Shown: positions 1 through 11,691 of the stretch, one piece after another
Layout of the letters: each line of letters starts with the position of its first letter
How positions within the stretch are numbered: position 1 is the first letter of the stretch
From: Boesenbergia rotunda
Taxonomy: Eukaryota > Streptophyta > Magnoliopsida > Zingiberales > Zingiberaceae
NCBI GenBank assembly: GCA_024364735.1
Contig: JAGFNQ010005398.1
Coordinates: forward strand, 359,946-423,945
Length of the DNA stretch: 64,000 nt
Direction: 5' to 3'
Made by a program: the position numbers and the translations under genes
The notes under the pieces: generated by a model
Told to the model about the DNA's origin: nothing
Databases searched by the model: none
What the model saw: only the letters and a program-made list of their open reading frames with translations

Positions 1-2023
1 TTTCGATAATTGGCTTCCAGGTCTTGGCGAGGCACAGAGGTCTTCTTTGGTCGTAGCCTTATTGGATCATCAACCCTTTCCTAGACAAAACCTTTTAAAG
101 AAATTTTATTCTCAAATTACCTTTTGAGAAACCCTGGTCTAACTATTTGAGGATTTAGCGAGGTAGCTTCGGTTAGTTCCACCTGACTACCTGACTTTTT
201 AGACAAGCTTCCCTAACGTACTATCATCTCGCCCACCCTAATACTAGGTTGTGCAAGTTTCAATTAAGTCAGATCCTTATCTAACCGTTTCTAAGTCTAA
301 GCATAATATTCTTGCAAAAAGAAAATAAACAAGCATTAAACAACAAGAAAAGAATTAATTTACCTAAGTATAAAAATGGTTTTTATATTGGCTCCCCCTG
401 GACTAAAGCCTCGGTATGGGTTAGGTAAGATGTGAATCTTGTCCTTGGGAATCCAATATTGGTTTGGTCCAGCTTGATTTGTCAAGCATAATTTTGGGAC
501 CCATGCTTGGACTCGAGTTTTACTTGGGTTCAAAATAGAATAATACGATCTGTAATGTGAGTTAGTTCGATAACCAAGTCTGGATCGGTTTAGAACTGAT
601 TTTTGTTTTCCAAGAATCATGTCAAGACTCTTGGAACCCAAGGAAAATCATTCTAATGCAGCTCTAAGTTCCTTTGCCTAAGATTTCAAGAAGGAATTCT
701 CTTCCTCAAGTTTTTGGACTTGAGTGGAGGTTCCTTCTTGAACTGGTTCAATTACGCAGCTAGAGTTGACTTCCTCTTTCAGGATTTTGACTTCCTGTCG
801 GAGGGATTTGACCAGAACTTTGGCTTTGGCCAACTTATGAGACAAATACGAGATTAAGTCATAAAGCTGAGATTTGGGATAGCCTCTTACCGTTATTTGT
901 CCATCTTTTGAAATTGAGAGCTTTCCGGTTATGACGCATTCTTCTGGTTCCGATTCTGATTCGGTGTCAAGACTATCCGATGCTGTCAGCTCGAGGAGGT
1001 TGGCATGTGGAACTTCTTCTTCTTCTGAAGACAACTCATCCCACATAGCTTTGAGAGCCTTCTTCCTCCAGTTCTTCTTGTTCTCCTTCAAGTTGGGGTG
1101 CTCCGACTTGTAGTGACCTTTCTTGTTGCACCCATAACAGGTTACTTCACTTTTCGCCTTTTGAGTGGTAGTCGATTCAGCTGGATCATCCTTTTGCTGG
1201 TTCGCCTTCTTCTTCTTTCTTTGGCCCTTGATCATTTTGTAATAGCTCCGGGCCATCCGGACCAGCTCCGGATGATCGATTCCGTCGTCATCAGATTCTG
1301 AGTTGGAATCTGACTCGGGTATCAGTTGTATCTTCTTCTTCTTTTGCTTTGTAGGGACTTTTCCTGCAAAAAGAGCTAAACCCTTCTCGATCTGTGAAGC
1401 GTTAGTCTGTTCATGGAGTTCTAACTCAGAAAAAGTTCATCGAGTTTAATATCGGATAAGTTCCTTGAAACCTTATAAGCATCTACCATAGATGCCCACA
1501 ATGAGTTTCTGGGGAACGAGTTTAGAGTATACCTGATGAGGTCACGGTTTTATACCTTATGACCTATCATGTGTAGACCGTTCATCAGTTCTTGGATCCT
1601 AGCGTGGAGCTGTGCAGTTGTTTCACCGTCTTGCATTTTGATTGTATACATCTTGTTAAGAAGGAGATCTCACTTACTGATCCTTGTGTCTGACGTCCCT
1701 TCATGCAGCTCGATCAATTTGTTTCATAGTTCTTTAGCGCTACTAAATGGGCCGACGCGGTTGAGTTCCTCCTTCATCAAACCACACTGGAGGGTCTGAG
1801 TAGCTTTGGAGTACTTCTATCTTCTTTTTGAGTGAAGTGTCCCACTCATAGTACCCTTGAACCTCTCCTTGCGAGTTCTTCGAGATCTCTAGTCCAGACT
1901 GGATTATGATCCACATTTCCACCTGAGTTTCAGGTGGACCTCCATTCTGCTCTTCCAGTAGGAGAAATCCTCTCCGGAGAACAGAGGAGGACGTGTGGTG
2001 CTGTAGCCTTCTTGCATGGTCAT
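1..2023 (-). pseudogene. Ty1/copia gag (start of Gag-Pol), broken
   Basis: Minus-strand gag of a copia retrotransposon, which would form the particle shell and bind the RNA. The start codon is at 2021-2023, about 200 bases inside the primer site at 2228-2239. Segments in several frames read as one Gag: an N-terminal part with the family motif EMWIIIQSGLEI (1743-2060) and a nucleocapsid part (678-1256). The zinc knuckle has C40, C43 and H48 of that segment, but the fourth ligand is His53 instead of Cys. The stretch at 360-641 (VWVPKLCLTNQAGPN-like) is the usual spacer before the protease. Frameshifts near 1940, 1740 and 1257 and several stops make it non-functional. The rest of pol lies left of the window. 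Confidence 0.85.
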
Positions 2024-2227
2024 TTAATATACCTGAAAATAAAAAAAAAACTTGTTCCAAGACTTTGTCTTGGATTAGTAGTGTGATATAAAAAGAATGT
2101 AAGAAAAAAAATCGAGTGGTGTTGCACCAACCTCGAAGAATGAAAGAATTTTATGAAGAAAAATACGAACGAAAAAAAATTCTGAAAAACCTGCTCAGTT
2201 GGTGGTTTCACCAAGGTTGAGTAACTC

Positions 2228-2239
2228 GCTCTGATACCA
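2228..2239 (-). promoter_or_regulatory. Primer-binding site (initiator Met-tRNA) of copia element 1
   Basis: Read on the minus strand this is TGGTATCAGAGC, the complement of the 3' end of initiator Met-tRNA used by most plant copia elements. It sits two bases inside the LTR that starts at 2242, which fixes the element's orientation and its LTR edge. Confidence 0.9.
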
Positions 2240-2241
2240 CT

Positions 2242-3445
2242 TGTGGGATCGTTGTAATCGATAGGGGGGGTGAATAGCGATTACTGTAAATTTTTCGGAA
2301 AATAGAAAACGCAGCAGAAGAATAACCAATACTAACATAGTTTCTTTTTACTTGGTTCGGAGTCTTTTACGACTCCTACTCCAAGGCCCACGGTCCTTGA
2401 CCATTTTCGTTGGGCAATTCTATAACTCGAATAAGAATTACAAATATAGAGCTTGAGTACAGAATTAAACAGCGAAATTAAAATATACCGATGACACTAA
2501 AAGGTTGTGGAGCATCTCGGGCAGCGTGTCGTCGATCTTGATCGTTGGCGGCGCGGAAAACTCGAGCACGGAAGAAATTAGGAGAGCGTTGGAGTGCTTG
2601 AGTCGCAAGAAAGCTGTTCTGAATTGTTGGGGAAAGCAAAGGGGTGAAGCCCCTTATATAGGCTATTCTCGGGCGCCCCTTGGCTCTTGGGCGCCTGCCA
2701 CGTGTAGCGAATCGGGTGCATCCTCATCTACAGACTCGGCCAAAACTGTATCTCTCAGTCTTGGGTGCCCGGGACCTCTGAAGCGTCTGATGGCTCACGG
2801 GCGCCTATGATGCTAATGTGGCAACCTACCAGCTCAGCCTCTCACCCGTTGGAAATGCCTCAACACAGGCGCCTATTACCTATCAGGCGCCTGGTATACA
2901 GCAGTTACTATCGTTCACTCTTGCAACCAGGGTTAGTCCAAGAACAGTATAACATAGATAATAAATATATAAATAACAACCAAAGTTATCTTGGTTTTGA
3001 CTTTGGATTTCAAAATGAAACCCTAGGTCGAACCAACGCCTACTGTTCCCTCTTCCGGGGAACGCGCCCTCACTACTCCTCTTAGGAGAAGTTACCTTTT
3101 GCCAATCGACTCCTCTGGTTGGACTTTTGCTCGGCCTCCGAGACTGCCAAATCTCGAGACATCCATACCTCGACCCGCCTCTACTTCTATCCGCAATCCT
3201 CGCTCAGCTAAGACTTCTGCCCGATCATCCGAATCAGGACTTCGGTGTCCAACCCTCAGCCAGGTCTTCTTGTCTAGTCCTAGACCAGGACTTCTTACTC
3301 AACCCTGTAGGTCAAGACTTCGTGCCTAGATGAACTAGGACTTTCCTGCACACTTGGTAAATCCATTAGATCATAACATAAACTTAACTTTGAACCCTTT
3401 GTCATTATCAAAACCAGGTTCGATCTGGTGCATCCGGCACCAACA
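2242..3445 (-). mobile_element. 5' LTR of copia element 1 (LTR family A)
   Basis: LTR of about 1.2 kb. On the minus strand it begins TGTTGGTGCCGG and ends GATCCCACA, the TG..CA ends expected of LTRs, with the primer site directly beyond. The same LTR family occurs at 10422-11691, 12871-14243, 25817-27031 and 46726-51307. Its middle (about 2660-2900) carries several copies of the palindrome GGCGCC, mostly written as gggcgcc or caggcgcct. The bases at 3446-3450 (cgggt) are the expected target duplication, but the other end is outside the window. No gene is seen inside; short ORFs here are chance. Confidence 0.88.
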
Positions 3446-4162
3446 CGGGTTGTTGATCCAATAAGGCTAAGGCCAAAGAAGGCCCTTGTGCCTCGCCAAA
3501 ATTTGAAAGCCAAATATTGAAATTTATTTTTAAATTAATAATTCTAAAATCTAAATCTAACTTAAGATTCAATCATATCTTAGATTTAACATAATTTTCA
3601 AGATAAAATTGAAAGCATCTCATAAAACAAATAAGGACCCCTGTTTTGTCACTTAGAAATGGGTGAGATGGTTAGGATGAATAAAATTAGATCAACCCAA
3701 ATTCTGTTAATTTTTCCTCCTCACAAAAATTCGTTTTCAAATGTATCTTTATCTCTTTGAAAAATTCAGTTTCAAATTTTTTTCTTAATCTTTTTCAAAA
3801 ATTCTTTTTTTGTCAAAAATTCATTTTCAAATTTTTCTCAGTCTTTTAAAAAAAATTAATCCAGCTAATCAGATCAAACTGGTTAGATTGAACTCTGTCT
3901 CACAATATCAACATTGGTTTAACATGCTTGATCACTTAAATTAGGTGAGACAGATTAGGCAAGTGAACTTGAACAACTTGTCTTGTACTTCTACTAAACT
4001 GGATTCAAACTAAACCACTTTATGTATAGGAACATAAAGATTTGGACCAGTGGATGTTGGATAGTGGGTGCTCCAGACATATGATTGGAGACGAGTCAAA
4101 GTTCACCAAACTAAAATACAAGGACCTAGAAACAGTGGCGTTTAGCAACAACACTATACTTA
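3446..4162 (+). pseudogene. Ty1/copia element 2: Gag-protease region
   Basis: Plus-strand part of a second, related copia element into which element 1 inserted. Bases 3446-3510 encode the same spacer (VDPIRLRPKK-like) that element 1 carries in opposite orientation at 12-75. After a decayed AT-rich stretch, 4036-4162 reads WMLDSGCSRHMIGD. This is the retropepsin motif with the catalytic Asp in DSG at 4060-4062, followed by the start of the GAG-pre-integrase region. The frame is cut at 4162 by a DNA transposon and resumes at 5847. Confidence 0.8.
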
Positions 4163-5846
4163 GGGTGCGTTTGGTTCAGGGTGATCAGTGATAACCTTGG
4201 TTATCTGTCCAAGGTTATCGTTGATAACCTTGTTTGGTTTAGATTATCATCAATTCCCAAGTAATGCAGTATTACCGCCACATCAGCAAAACGTCATCAA
4301 ATGGGGCATGCAACCCGAAATTGGATAACCAAGGAAAACGGAGGTTTTTCTTGATTCCGGGGTTAAGGAACTTTTCTTTCCCAAATTATCCTTTAATATT
4401 TACATTTTAAGATAAAAATATCCCTAATAATTAACTAAATTACAACTCGTTAGCGACTCACCGACCGACGACCGTCGCCCCTCTGCCGACCGGCGACCGC
4501 CGCCGGCCGGCGACCGTCGACCGCCGTCGGCCGGCGACAACCGCCGGCCGGCGACCGGCGACCGCCGCCGGCCGGCGACCAGCGACCGCCGCCGGTCGGC
4601 GACCGGCGACCGCCGCCGGCCAGCAACCGGCGACCGGCGACCGCCGCCGACCGGCGACCGGCGACCGCCGTCGCCCGGCGATCGGCGACCGCCGCCGCCC
4701 GGCGACCGCCGCCGCCCGGCGACCGGCGACCGGCGACCGCCGCCGGCCGGCGACCGGCGACCGCCGCCGGCCGGCGACCGGCGACCGCCGCCGGCCGGCG
4801 ACCGGCGACCGCCGCCGGCCGGCGACCGCCGCCGGCCGGCGACCGCCGCCGGCCGGCGACCGCCGCCGGCCGGCGACCGCCGCCGGCCGGCGACCGGCGA
4901 CCGCCGCCGGCCGGCGACCGCCGCCGGCCGGCGACCGGCGACCGGCGACCGCCGCAGGCCTACGACCGGCGATCGCTGCGGGCCTGTGACCGCCGCAGGC
5001 CTGCGACCGGCGCCGGCCGGCGACCGGAGACCGGCGACCGCCGCCAGCCTGCGACCGGCGACCGACGACCGCCGCCGGCCGGCGACCGGCCGTCGACCGT
5101 TGACCGGCGACCGGCGACCGCCGCCGACCGGCCGGCGACCGGCGACCGCCGGCGACCGGCCGGCGACCGGCGACCGGCGACCGCCGCCGACCGGCCGGCG
5201 ACCGGCGACCACCGCCGACCGGCCGGCGACCGGCGACCGCCGGCGACCGGCGACCGCCGGCGACCGCCGCCGGCCGGCCGCCGACCGGCGACCGGCGATC
5301 GCTGCCGGCCGGCGACCGGCGACCGCCGCAGCGGACGACCGGCGACCGCCGCCGGCGGACGACCGGCGACCGCCGCCGGCGGACGACCGGCGACCGCCGC
5401 CGGCGGACGACCGGCGACCGCCGCCGGCCAGCCGACGACCGGCGACCGCCGCCGGCCAGCAGGCGACCGACGAACGATCGGTGGCAGTCGGGCGATAAAT
5501 AATTTTTTTAAAAAATTTAGTATTTTAATTAAAATTTTATTAAATTAAATAAATTATAATTAGGATAAACTAAATAAATTTAATACAAAATATTACCTTA
5601 CTTTTTAATTTTTAGTATAAATAAACATATATTATCATAATCCTTAATTTTAAACTAATGGGCAATATGGTAAAATATTACATTAGATTATATACTATTA
5701 CCTTCAAATAAACAAGATTTTCTTTGATCATCTAAATTTAACCAAACAACATTAGGTTATGTTTCATTCCCCATAACCTTGGTTATGTGATTACCAGGTA
5801 ATCACATAACCAAGGTCATGTATGATAACTTGAACCAAACGCACCC
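4163..5846. mobile_element. Non-autonomous PIF/Harbinger element with GC-rich core
   Basis: A 1,684-bp insertion with terminal inverted repeats GGGTGCGTTTGGTTCA and TGAACCAAACGCACCC, flanked by TTA at 4160-4162 and 5847-5849. The 3-bp TTA duplication and the GTTTGGTT-type ends are hallmarks of the PIF/Harbinger (Tourist) group. Just inside both ends are copies of ataaccttggttat and its complement (about 4190-4235 and 5778-5820), possible transposase-binding sites. Removing the element plus one TTA puts the copia frame on each side back in register. No transposase gene is visible; the interior is a GC-rich array at 4455-5497 followed by AT-rich DNA. Confidence 0.88.
4455..5497. repeat. GC-rich minisatellite (cggcgaccgccg-type units)
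   Basis: About 1 kb of imperfect tandem units built from gaccggc, gaccgccgcc and ggccggc. Local periods are about 12-27 bases. It contrasts sharply with the AT-rich flanks. Long open frames on both strands (minus 4424-5212, rich in Gly-Arg-Arg-Ser-Pro; plus 4986-5498, rich in Arg-Pro-Ala-Thr) follow from the lack of stop codons in such a repeat and are not called as genes. Confidence 0.9.
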
Positions 5847-8800
5847 TTAAGGTAATCAATTCAAGTAACATTGAACTGAGCTCCGACTTTACTATAAAAA
5901 AGGTCCTTTTGGTTGATAGTTTTAAATTTAATTTACTCAGTATTACTCAGCTCTGTGATACTGGATACTTAGTCACTTTTACAAACCAAAAATACCTAAT
6001 TAGGAACTTACAAGACTCAGAGGTTACCCTAAAAGGACTTAGGAAAAATAACATCTATGTTATAAACTTTCCTACCTCGCTTAAGTATTATCTGACTCAA
6101 GTAGAAGAAAATAAACTCTGGCATTGGAGATTAGGACATGCCATCCTAAAGCTAATCTCCAGACTCAGTTAAAAAAGACTAGTTAAGGGTATGCCCAAAC
6201 TTAGGAATCTTGAAAATTCAATTTGTGGTCCATGTCAACAGGGTAAACAAACCATGTCTACCCACAAACTTACCCAGCCTGACCTGACCCAATCTATACT
6301 TGAACTCCTACACCTGGACCTATTTGATTCTCATGGAGTCAAGTCACTCAGCGAAAACCGGTACTACTTAGTTATAATTGATGATTATTATAAATTCACT
6401 TGGGTCCAATTTCTTAAGACCAAAGATTAATGTCTTGAATCCTTTAGAACTTTAACTAAAATCCTTAAAAATCAAAAAGATACCAAAATTAAAAGACTTC
6501 AAAGTGATCATGGAGGCAAATTTGAAAACTAAAAATTTACTGAATTCTGCAACACAAATGGATATTTTCATGAATCTTCCTGCCCTACGACCCCCCAAAT
6601 AAAATGACCTAGTTGAAAGACGAAACAGAACCCTCTAAGAAGCAGCTAGGACCATGCTTAATGAATATAACTTGGCTAACCACTTTTGGTCAGAAGCAGT
6701 TAGCACGGCCTGCTATATTTAAAATAGCATCATAATCAATAAAAGACATAATAGGACCCCCTATAAAATATATTATTATAAACTACCCAACCAACATTAT
6801 CTAAGGGTCTTTGGCTGTAAAGTCCACATCTTAAATACAAAAGACTACTTAGGTAAATTTCAATCTAAGTCTACCCTTGGTATTTTTTTAGAGTACACAA
6901 CCTCAAGTAGGGCCTATAGAGTTTATAACAAACAAACCCTTAAGATTGAAGAAACTACTAATATAATATTTAATGAAGAAAACCAATCTAACCCAACTAA
7001 TCAATCTAACTCAAATCAACCCAACTTAACTAATCCAAAAGATGATGAGTCTAGACCAGATCAAATTACTAACTCACCAATTGAATCAATTTCTGAACCA
7101 GTCTTAGACTTAACTACTGAACCGGTCCCTGAACCAAATTTAATGTTACCTACTGATCCGGTCCCTGAACCAACCCAAAACCTACCAACTCGGACCTGAT
7201 GTTGAACTAAGTTCTAGGAGACCTAAGAAACCCAGACTAAATCACCCAACTGACCAAATTATGGGTGATCCAACCTTAGGGGACAGAACAAGGTCCTCCT
7301 ATAGAAACCTAAGTCAGGTTGCACTAATTTCAAAGATTGAACCTAAGACCATAGAAGAGGCCTTCCCTAACCCAGACTGGATCATTGCTATGCAGGAGGA
7401 ACTAGCCCAATTTGATAGAAACCAAGTCTGGGACTTAGTACCTAAACCTGAAGGAAAGTCCATTATAGACACTAAGTGGGTGTTTAGGAATAAGTTGAAC
7501 GACCAAGATGAAATAGTGAGAAACAAAGCCCGCTTAGTGGCTAAAGGTTTTAGTCAAGTTGAGGGGTTAGATTATGATGAAACTTATGCCCCTGTAGCTA
7601 GACTTGAGTCAATTAGAATGTTGCTAGCCTTTACAACCCATAGAGGATTCAAATTATATCAAATAGATGTTAAGTCTGCTTTCCTGAATGGATTTATAAA
7701 AGAGGAAGTCCATGTAGGACAACCCCTAGGTTTTGAAGATATACACTACCCTAACCATGTATTCAAACTTAGAAAAGCCTTTTATGGTTTAAAACAAGCA
7801 CGTAGGGCTTGGTATGAAAGACTATCAGCTTGCCTAATTTCTAAGGGTTTTTACCAAGGCCAAATTGACTCAACCCTATTTGTTAAGATCTTAGAAAAAG
7901 ACATCTTTATAGCTCTTTTATGTAGATGATATAATCTTTGGATCAACTGATACTAATTTCTTAAAAGTAATTATTAAAATTATGGAAAGTAAATTTGAAA
8001 TGAGTTTAGTAGGTGAACTGACCTTCTTTTTAGGACTCCAAATTAAACAAACCAAGGATGAAAACTATGTTCACCAATCAAAATATGCAAAAGAATTGAT
8101 TAAAAAATTCAAATGACTTAAGTACTCCTATGGTCACAAATACTAAAATAGATAATGACCGTGGAGGTAAGCCAGTTGACTTAAGGTATTATAGAAGTGC
8201 TATAGGAAGCTTACTTTACCTAACTGCTAGTAGACCTGATATCCTTTTTGCAGTAGGTATTTGTGCCAGGTACCAAACCTATGCTAAGAAGTCCCACTTA
8301 ACTACAGTTAAAAGAATCCTTAGATATATTAAGGGCACCCTAAATGTAGGTATTTGGTACCCTAGGACTTCCAGCTTTGAATTAATAGGATTTTCTGACT
8401 CAGACTATGCAGGTTGTAAACTAGATAGAAAAAGTACAAGTGGGAGCTATCAATTGCTGGGTCAGAGTCTAGTTAGTTCGTGCAGTAGAAAGTAATATTG
8501 TGTTGTCTTATTTACAACTGAAGAAGAGTTTGTTGCCTTAGGGGAATGTGTAGCTCAACTCTTATAGATGATGCATACCCTTAAGGATTTTAACCTAGAC
8601 TACACCCAAACTAAGGTCTTTATTGATAATATTAGTTCTATAAACCTTACCAAAAACTCAATCCACCATTCTAGACCTAAACATATAGAAGTGAAACATC
8701 ATTTTATTAGGGACCACGTAACTAGGGGTGAAATTGTCCTTCAATATATAGAATATAAATCTAACCTAGCAGGCATTTTCACTAAACCCTTACCCGAGTC

Positions 8801-8849
8801 CAAGTTCAGTTCATTAAGAAGGAAGCTTGGTATGTGCTTAGTAGAGTAG
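5847..8849 (+). pseudogene. Ty1/copia element 2: integrase, reverse transcriptase, RNase H
   Basis: Continuation of the element 2 polyprotein. 5909-6172 holds the GAG-pre-integrase region and the LWHWRLGH zinc-finger histidines; 6191-6430 has the CGPCQQGKQ cysteines and the integrase core start (LHLDLF...VIIDDYYKFTWV). Decayed core follows to about 6990. 7261-7929 is reverse transcriptase: WDLVPKPEG, TKWVFRNK, ARLVAKGFSQVEGLDY, QIDVKSAFLNG. The YVDDIIFG catalytic box at about 7918-7941 is shifted to another frame. RNase H follows (SRPDILFAVG at about 8230, SDSDYAGCKLDRKSTSG at about 8396-8446, IEVKHHFIRD at about 8690). Stops near 6170, 6428, 6530, 7200, 8112 and 8492 and several frameshifts rule out function. 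Confidence 0.92.
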
Positions 8850-10421
8850 GATTTCTAATATTTGATTTTGATTTAAAGTTGAACATCGAAACTTTTATTT
8901 ATCTTCTAATAGTCTAAGTTTGATTCTAATTTTAAAAATGGTTTCAAAAACTTTATCTCAAATTTCAAAACCTTGTTTTCAAAGTTTAATGTATTTTTTC
9001 GATACTTAGTTTTACTTTGACTTTAAAACTATACCATCAAAATTAGGGTCTTTCTTCAACATAGACTTAGCTTAGGCTTAACCTTAGTGTGTATGCTCCT
9101 ATAGATTTAGAAGTCAGCATCTCACAAGCACAATAGGACTAACTTAATTGATAACCAAGACTGGGTTGAGATGCTAAGGATTGTTGCCCTAGACTCAAAT
9201 GCTTCAAAATCAGTGCATCAACATAAGTTGAGGGTGTTATAAATACAATTCAAATTAATCAAGTCAAGTAGTTTAGCTAACTGAGTTGATTTATGAAAAA
9301 CACTTGACTTGACTAACCCAAGTGAAAACTGTTATTTGTTATAGTCAACAAGTAGTTAAAAAGTTAGACAGGTGCCTAAAAGGAATTGACATTATTTTTG
9401 AATATTTAAAATTACTTTCAATTTTTTATTATTCATGCTTGGACTCAAAATAAAGGTGCCCAAACTTAACTTAGACTTAGCCTAGACTTAGATATTTTTT
9501 TATTCCTTAAAATTACTCGCTCTAATACAGTTAGCAATTTTTTATGAATACTTTAGTCATGTCTTTTCTATTTTTACCCTTATATTATATACATGATTTT
9601 GATATATGGCAAAGGGGGAGCGAAAGATAAGAGTTCAAAGTGGTTAGAGTGTTTAAAACAATTTTTTTTTTCAAAATGTTTTCAGAAGAAAAGTTTTCAA
9701 AATGTTTAGTGTTTTTCAATGTTTTTCAAAGTGTTTAGCTTTTTCAAAGTGGAAAGAAAAGTTCTAAATGGTTGAAAAAAATCAAAATGTTTTCAAAAGA
9801 AAAAGAGTTCAAAATACTTAGTATTTTTGAAAATTTTAGAATTAACTTGGTCGTTCAAAAACCAAGTTTTTTTAATGCTTAGAACCTATTTTTAAATGAC
9901 TCGACATTTTGAAAAATTAATCTCTCTTCTATACTTAGTTTTTGAAAAGCACTCAGGGGGTGCTTGATAAGCGGGTTTAGAAGGCGGGAATGAGAATGAA
10001 ATCTATTTCATTCCCATTTATGATGCTTGGTATACGGGAATCAGAATCAAAATATGGATATGATACCCCTGATTTATAACCCAGCTCCACTAGGTTATCA
10101 CTAAACCAAAACCTCAATCAAAACCATTACCATTCCATTGTCGAATGTATACCAAGCCTCAGTTTTTTTCAAATGAATGTTCTAACAAGTAGTTTTAATT
10201 AGTTATAGCTTTTCAAAAGTTAACATAGTCTCTAAACTTTTTCACACTTGAATATGACTAAGTCTATTTTGAATATCATCTCCTCTATAAACACAGCTGT
10301 TAGATGATCTAGGGGGAGATAACTAGTTAAGGGGGAGAGCTTAAAAGAAATTTTATTTCCCTTTTAAAACTTATTTTAGCTTAACATTGAACTGGGTTGC
10401 CATAATTAAAAAGGGAGAGAT
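8850..10421 (+). other. 3' noncoding region of copia element 2
   Basis: AT-rich DNA between the RNase H end and the 3' LTR. I see no coding sequence. It contains an internal purine tract at 9609-9620 (gcaaagggggag), a MITE-like insertion at 9956-10158, and the true polypurine tract directly before the LTR at 10408-10420 (aaaaagggagaga). The 1.5 kb length is longer than in many copia elements; some lineages keep an extra ORF here, but none survives. Confidence 0.65.
9956..10158. mobile_element. Small MITE-like insertion
   Basis: A 203-bp stretch begins gggggtgcttgata and ends tataccaagcc, an imperfect inverted repeat, with tca on both sides. Inner sequences gggaatgagaatgaaat and accattaccattcc are also partly complementary. 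The form resembles Tourist-like MITEs. The ends are mismatched and the flank is TCA, not the usual TTA/TAA, so the class is tentative. Confidence 0.5.
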
Positions 10422-11691
10422 TGTTGGAGCCAGAAGCACCAGTTCAAACCTTTTTTTGATAAGAGGCAAAGGGTTCAAGTTAAGCTGGTATGTTATACTA
10501 ATAGATTTATGGAGATTACAGGAAAGTCCTAGATAAGCTATACAAGAAGTCATGACCTATAGGGTTGAGCATGAAGTCCTAATTGGGGATCGGGCAATGA
10601 AGACTTGGAAAGTGAAGCCGAGCACGAAGACTTGGTCCAGGGGACCGAGCAGAAGACTTTGCCGAGAGGGGATCACGAACAGGAGTCAAAACGGGTCAAG
10701 GTAGAAGGTCGTCGAGTTTCGGGTTCTCGGAAGCCGAGCAAAAGTCCAATCGGAGGTTCCGAGTGGCAATAGGTAAACTCTCCTAAGAGGAGTACGTGAG
10801 GATGTGTTCCCCAGAGAGGGAACAGTAGGCGTCGATCCGATCTAGGGTTTCGAGTGAAACCTGAAATTCAGGACCAAGATAGCACTGGCTGTGATTCATA
10901 CATATTTTCATTATATATTATTGGATGTATGGAACTAACCTATGTTGCATCTAAAAGTAGAAAGCAGCTTGACTGGGGCGCCTGAATGGAACTCAGGCAC
11001 CTGAGAGTTGGCAGACAGCGGCTGAGCTGGCGTAACGATCAGAATCCTGGCTATCATGGCAAGTGTTGAGTGGAGGATCCACGTCAACACTCTGGCGCCT
11101 GAAAGGACCTCAGGCTCCAGACCAGGATAGAATTTGACCAGGCAACAAATATAGTTTCCGCCCGATACGCTGCAACAGGGGCTCCTGAATGGCCATTCAG
11201 ACGCCTGAGTAATTACTATAAAAAGGGGTCGAGTGCAGCAGTCCAAGACAATAATTTACACACTGCGATCACTTTTTTCTTTTGTGTGTTGCGCGATTGA
11301 AGTTCCGATAACGTTGAAACATCGTCCGACTCTTCGAACGAAGATCTGTCCTCTCATTTCAAGAGTCGGTATAATTGTTCATTTATTTATTACACACTTC
11401 AATTTGTAACTTGTAAACATTCTTGCGATTATTAGTAACGCCCAAAGTAAACGATCAAGGATCGTAGGCCTTGTAGTAGGAGCCGGTCAAGAATCCGAAG
11501 CAAGTAAAACCAACATGAGTTAGCAATCGTGATTTGTTGCTTGTTTCGGCTGTTTTCTCTCTCTAACTCCTACGCTTACTCTCAAAGTTTCCGCAATGCA
11601 CTTTATCACTTAGTCATTTAAGTTTTAAATCCAAAGTTTTTGTGAAGCTATATTCACCCACCCCCCTCTATCACTCAATTTCAATCCTACA
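10422..11691 (+). mobile_element. 3' LTR of copia element 2 (LTR family A)
   Basis: Starts TGTTGGAGCC right after the purine tract and ends ATCCTACA, about 1.27 kb. It aligns by eye with the reverse complement of the LTR at 2242-3445: the AAAGGGTTCAA and GGAAAGTCCTAG blocks, the GGCGCC-type segment around 10975-11215, and the TATTCACCC box near the end. Together with the pol at 5847-8849 it gives a plus-strand element whose 5' half lies beyond the window or was lost. Confidence 0.85.

Noticed and set aside
4424..5498. Long open frames on both strands through the GC array (262 and 170 codons)
   Set aside because: The repeat has almost no stop codons in several frames; the products are low-complexity and lie inside a transposon.
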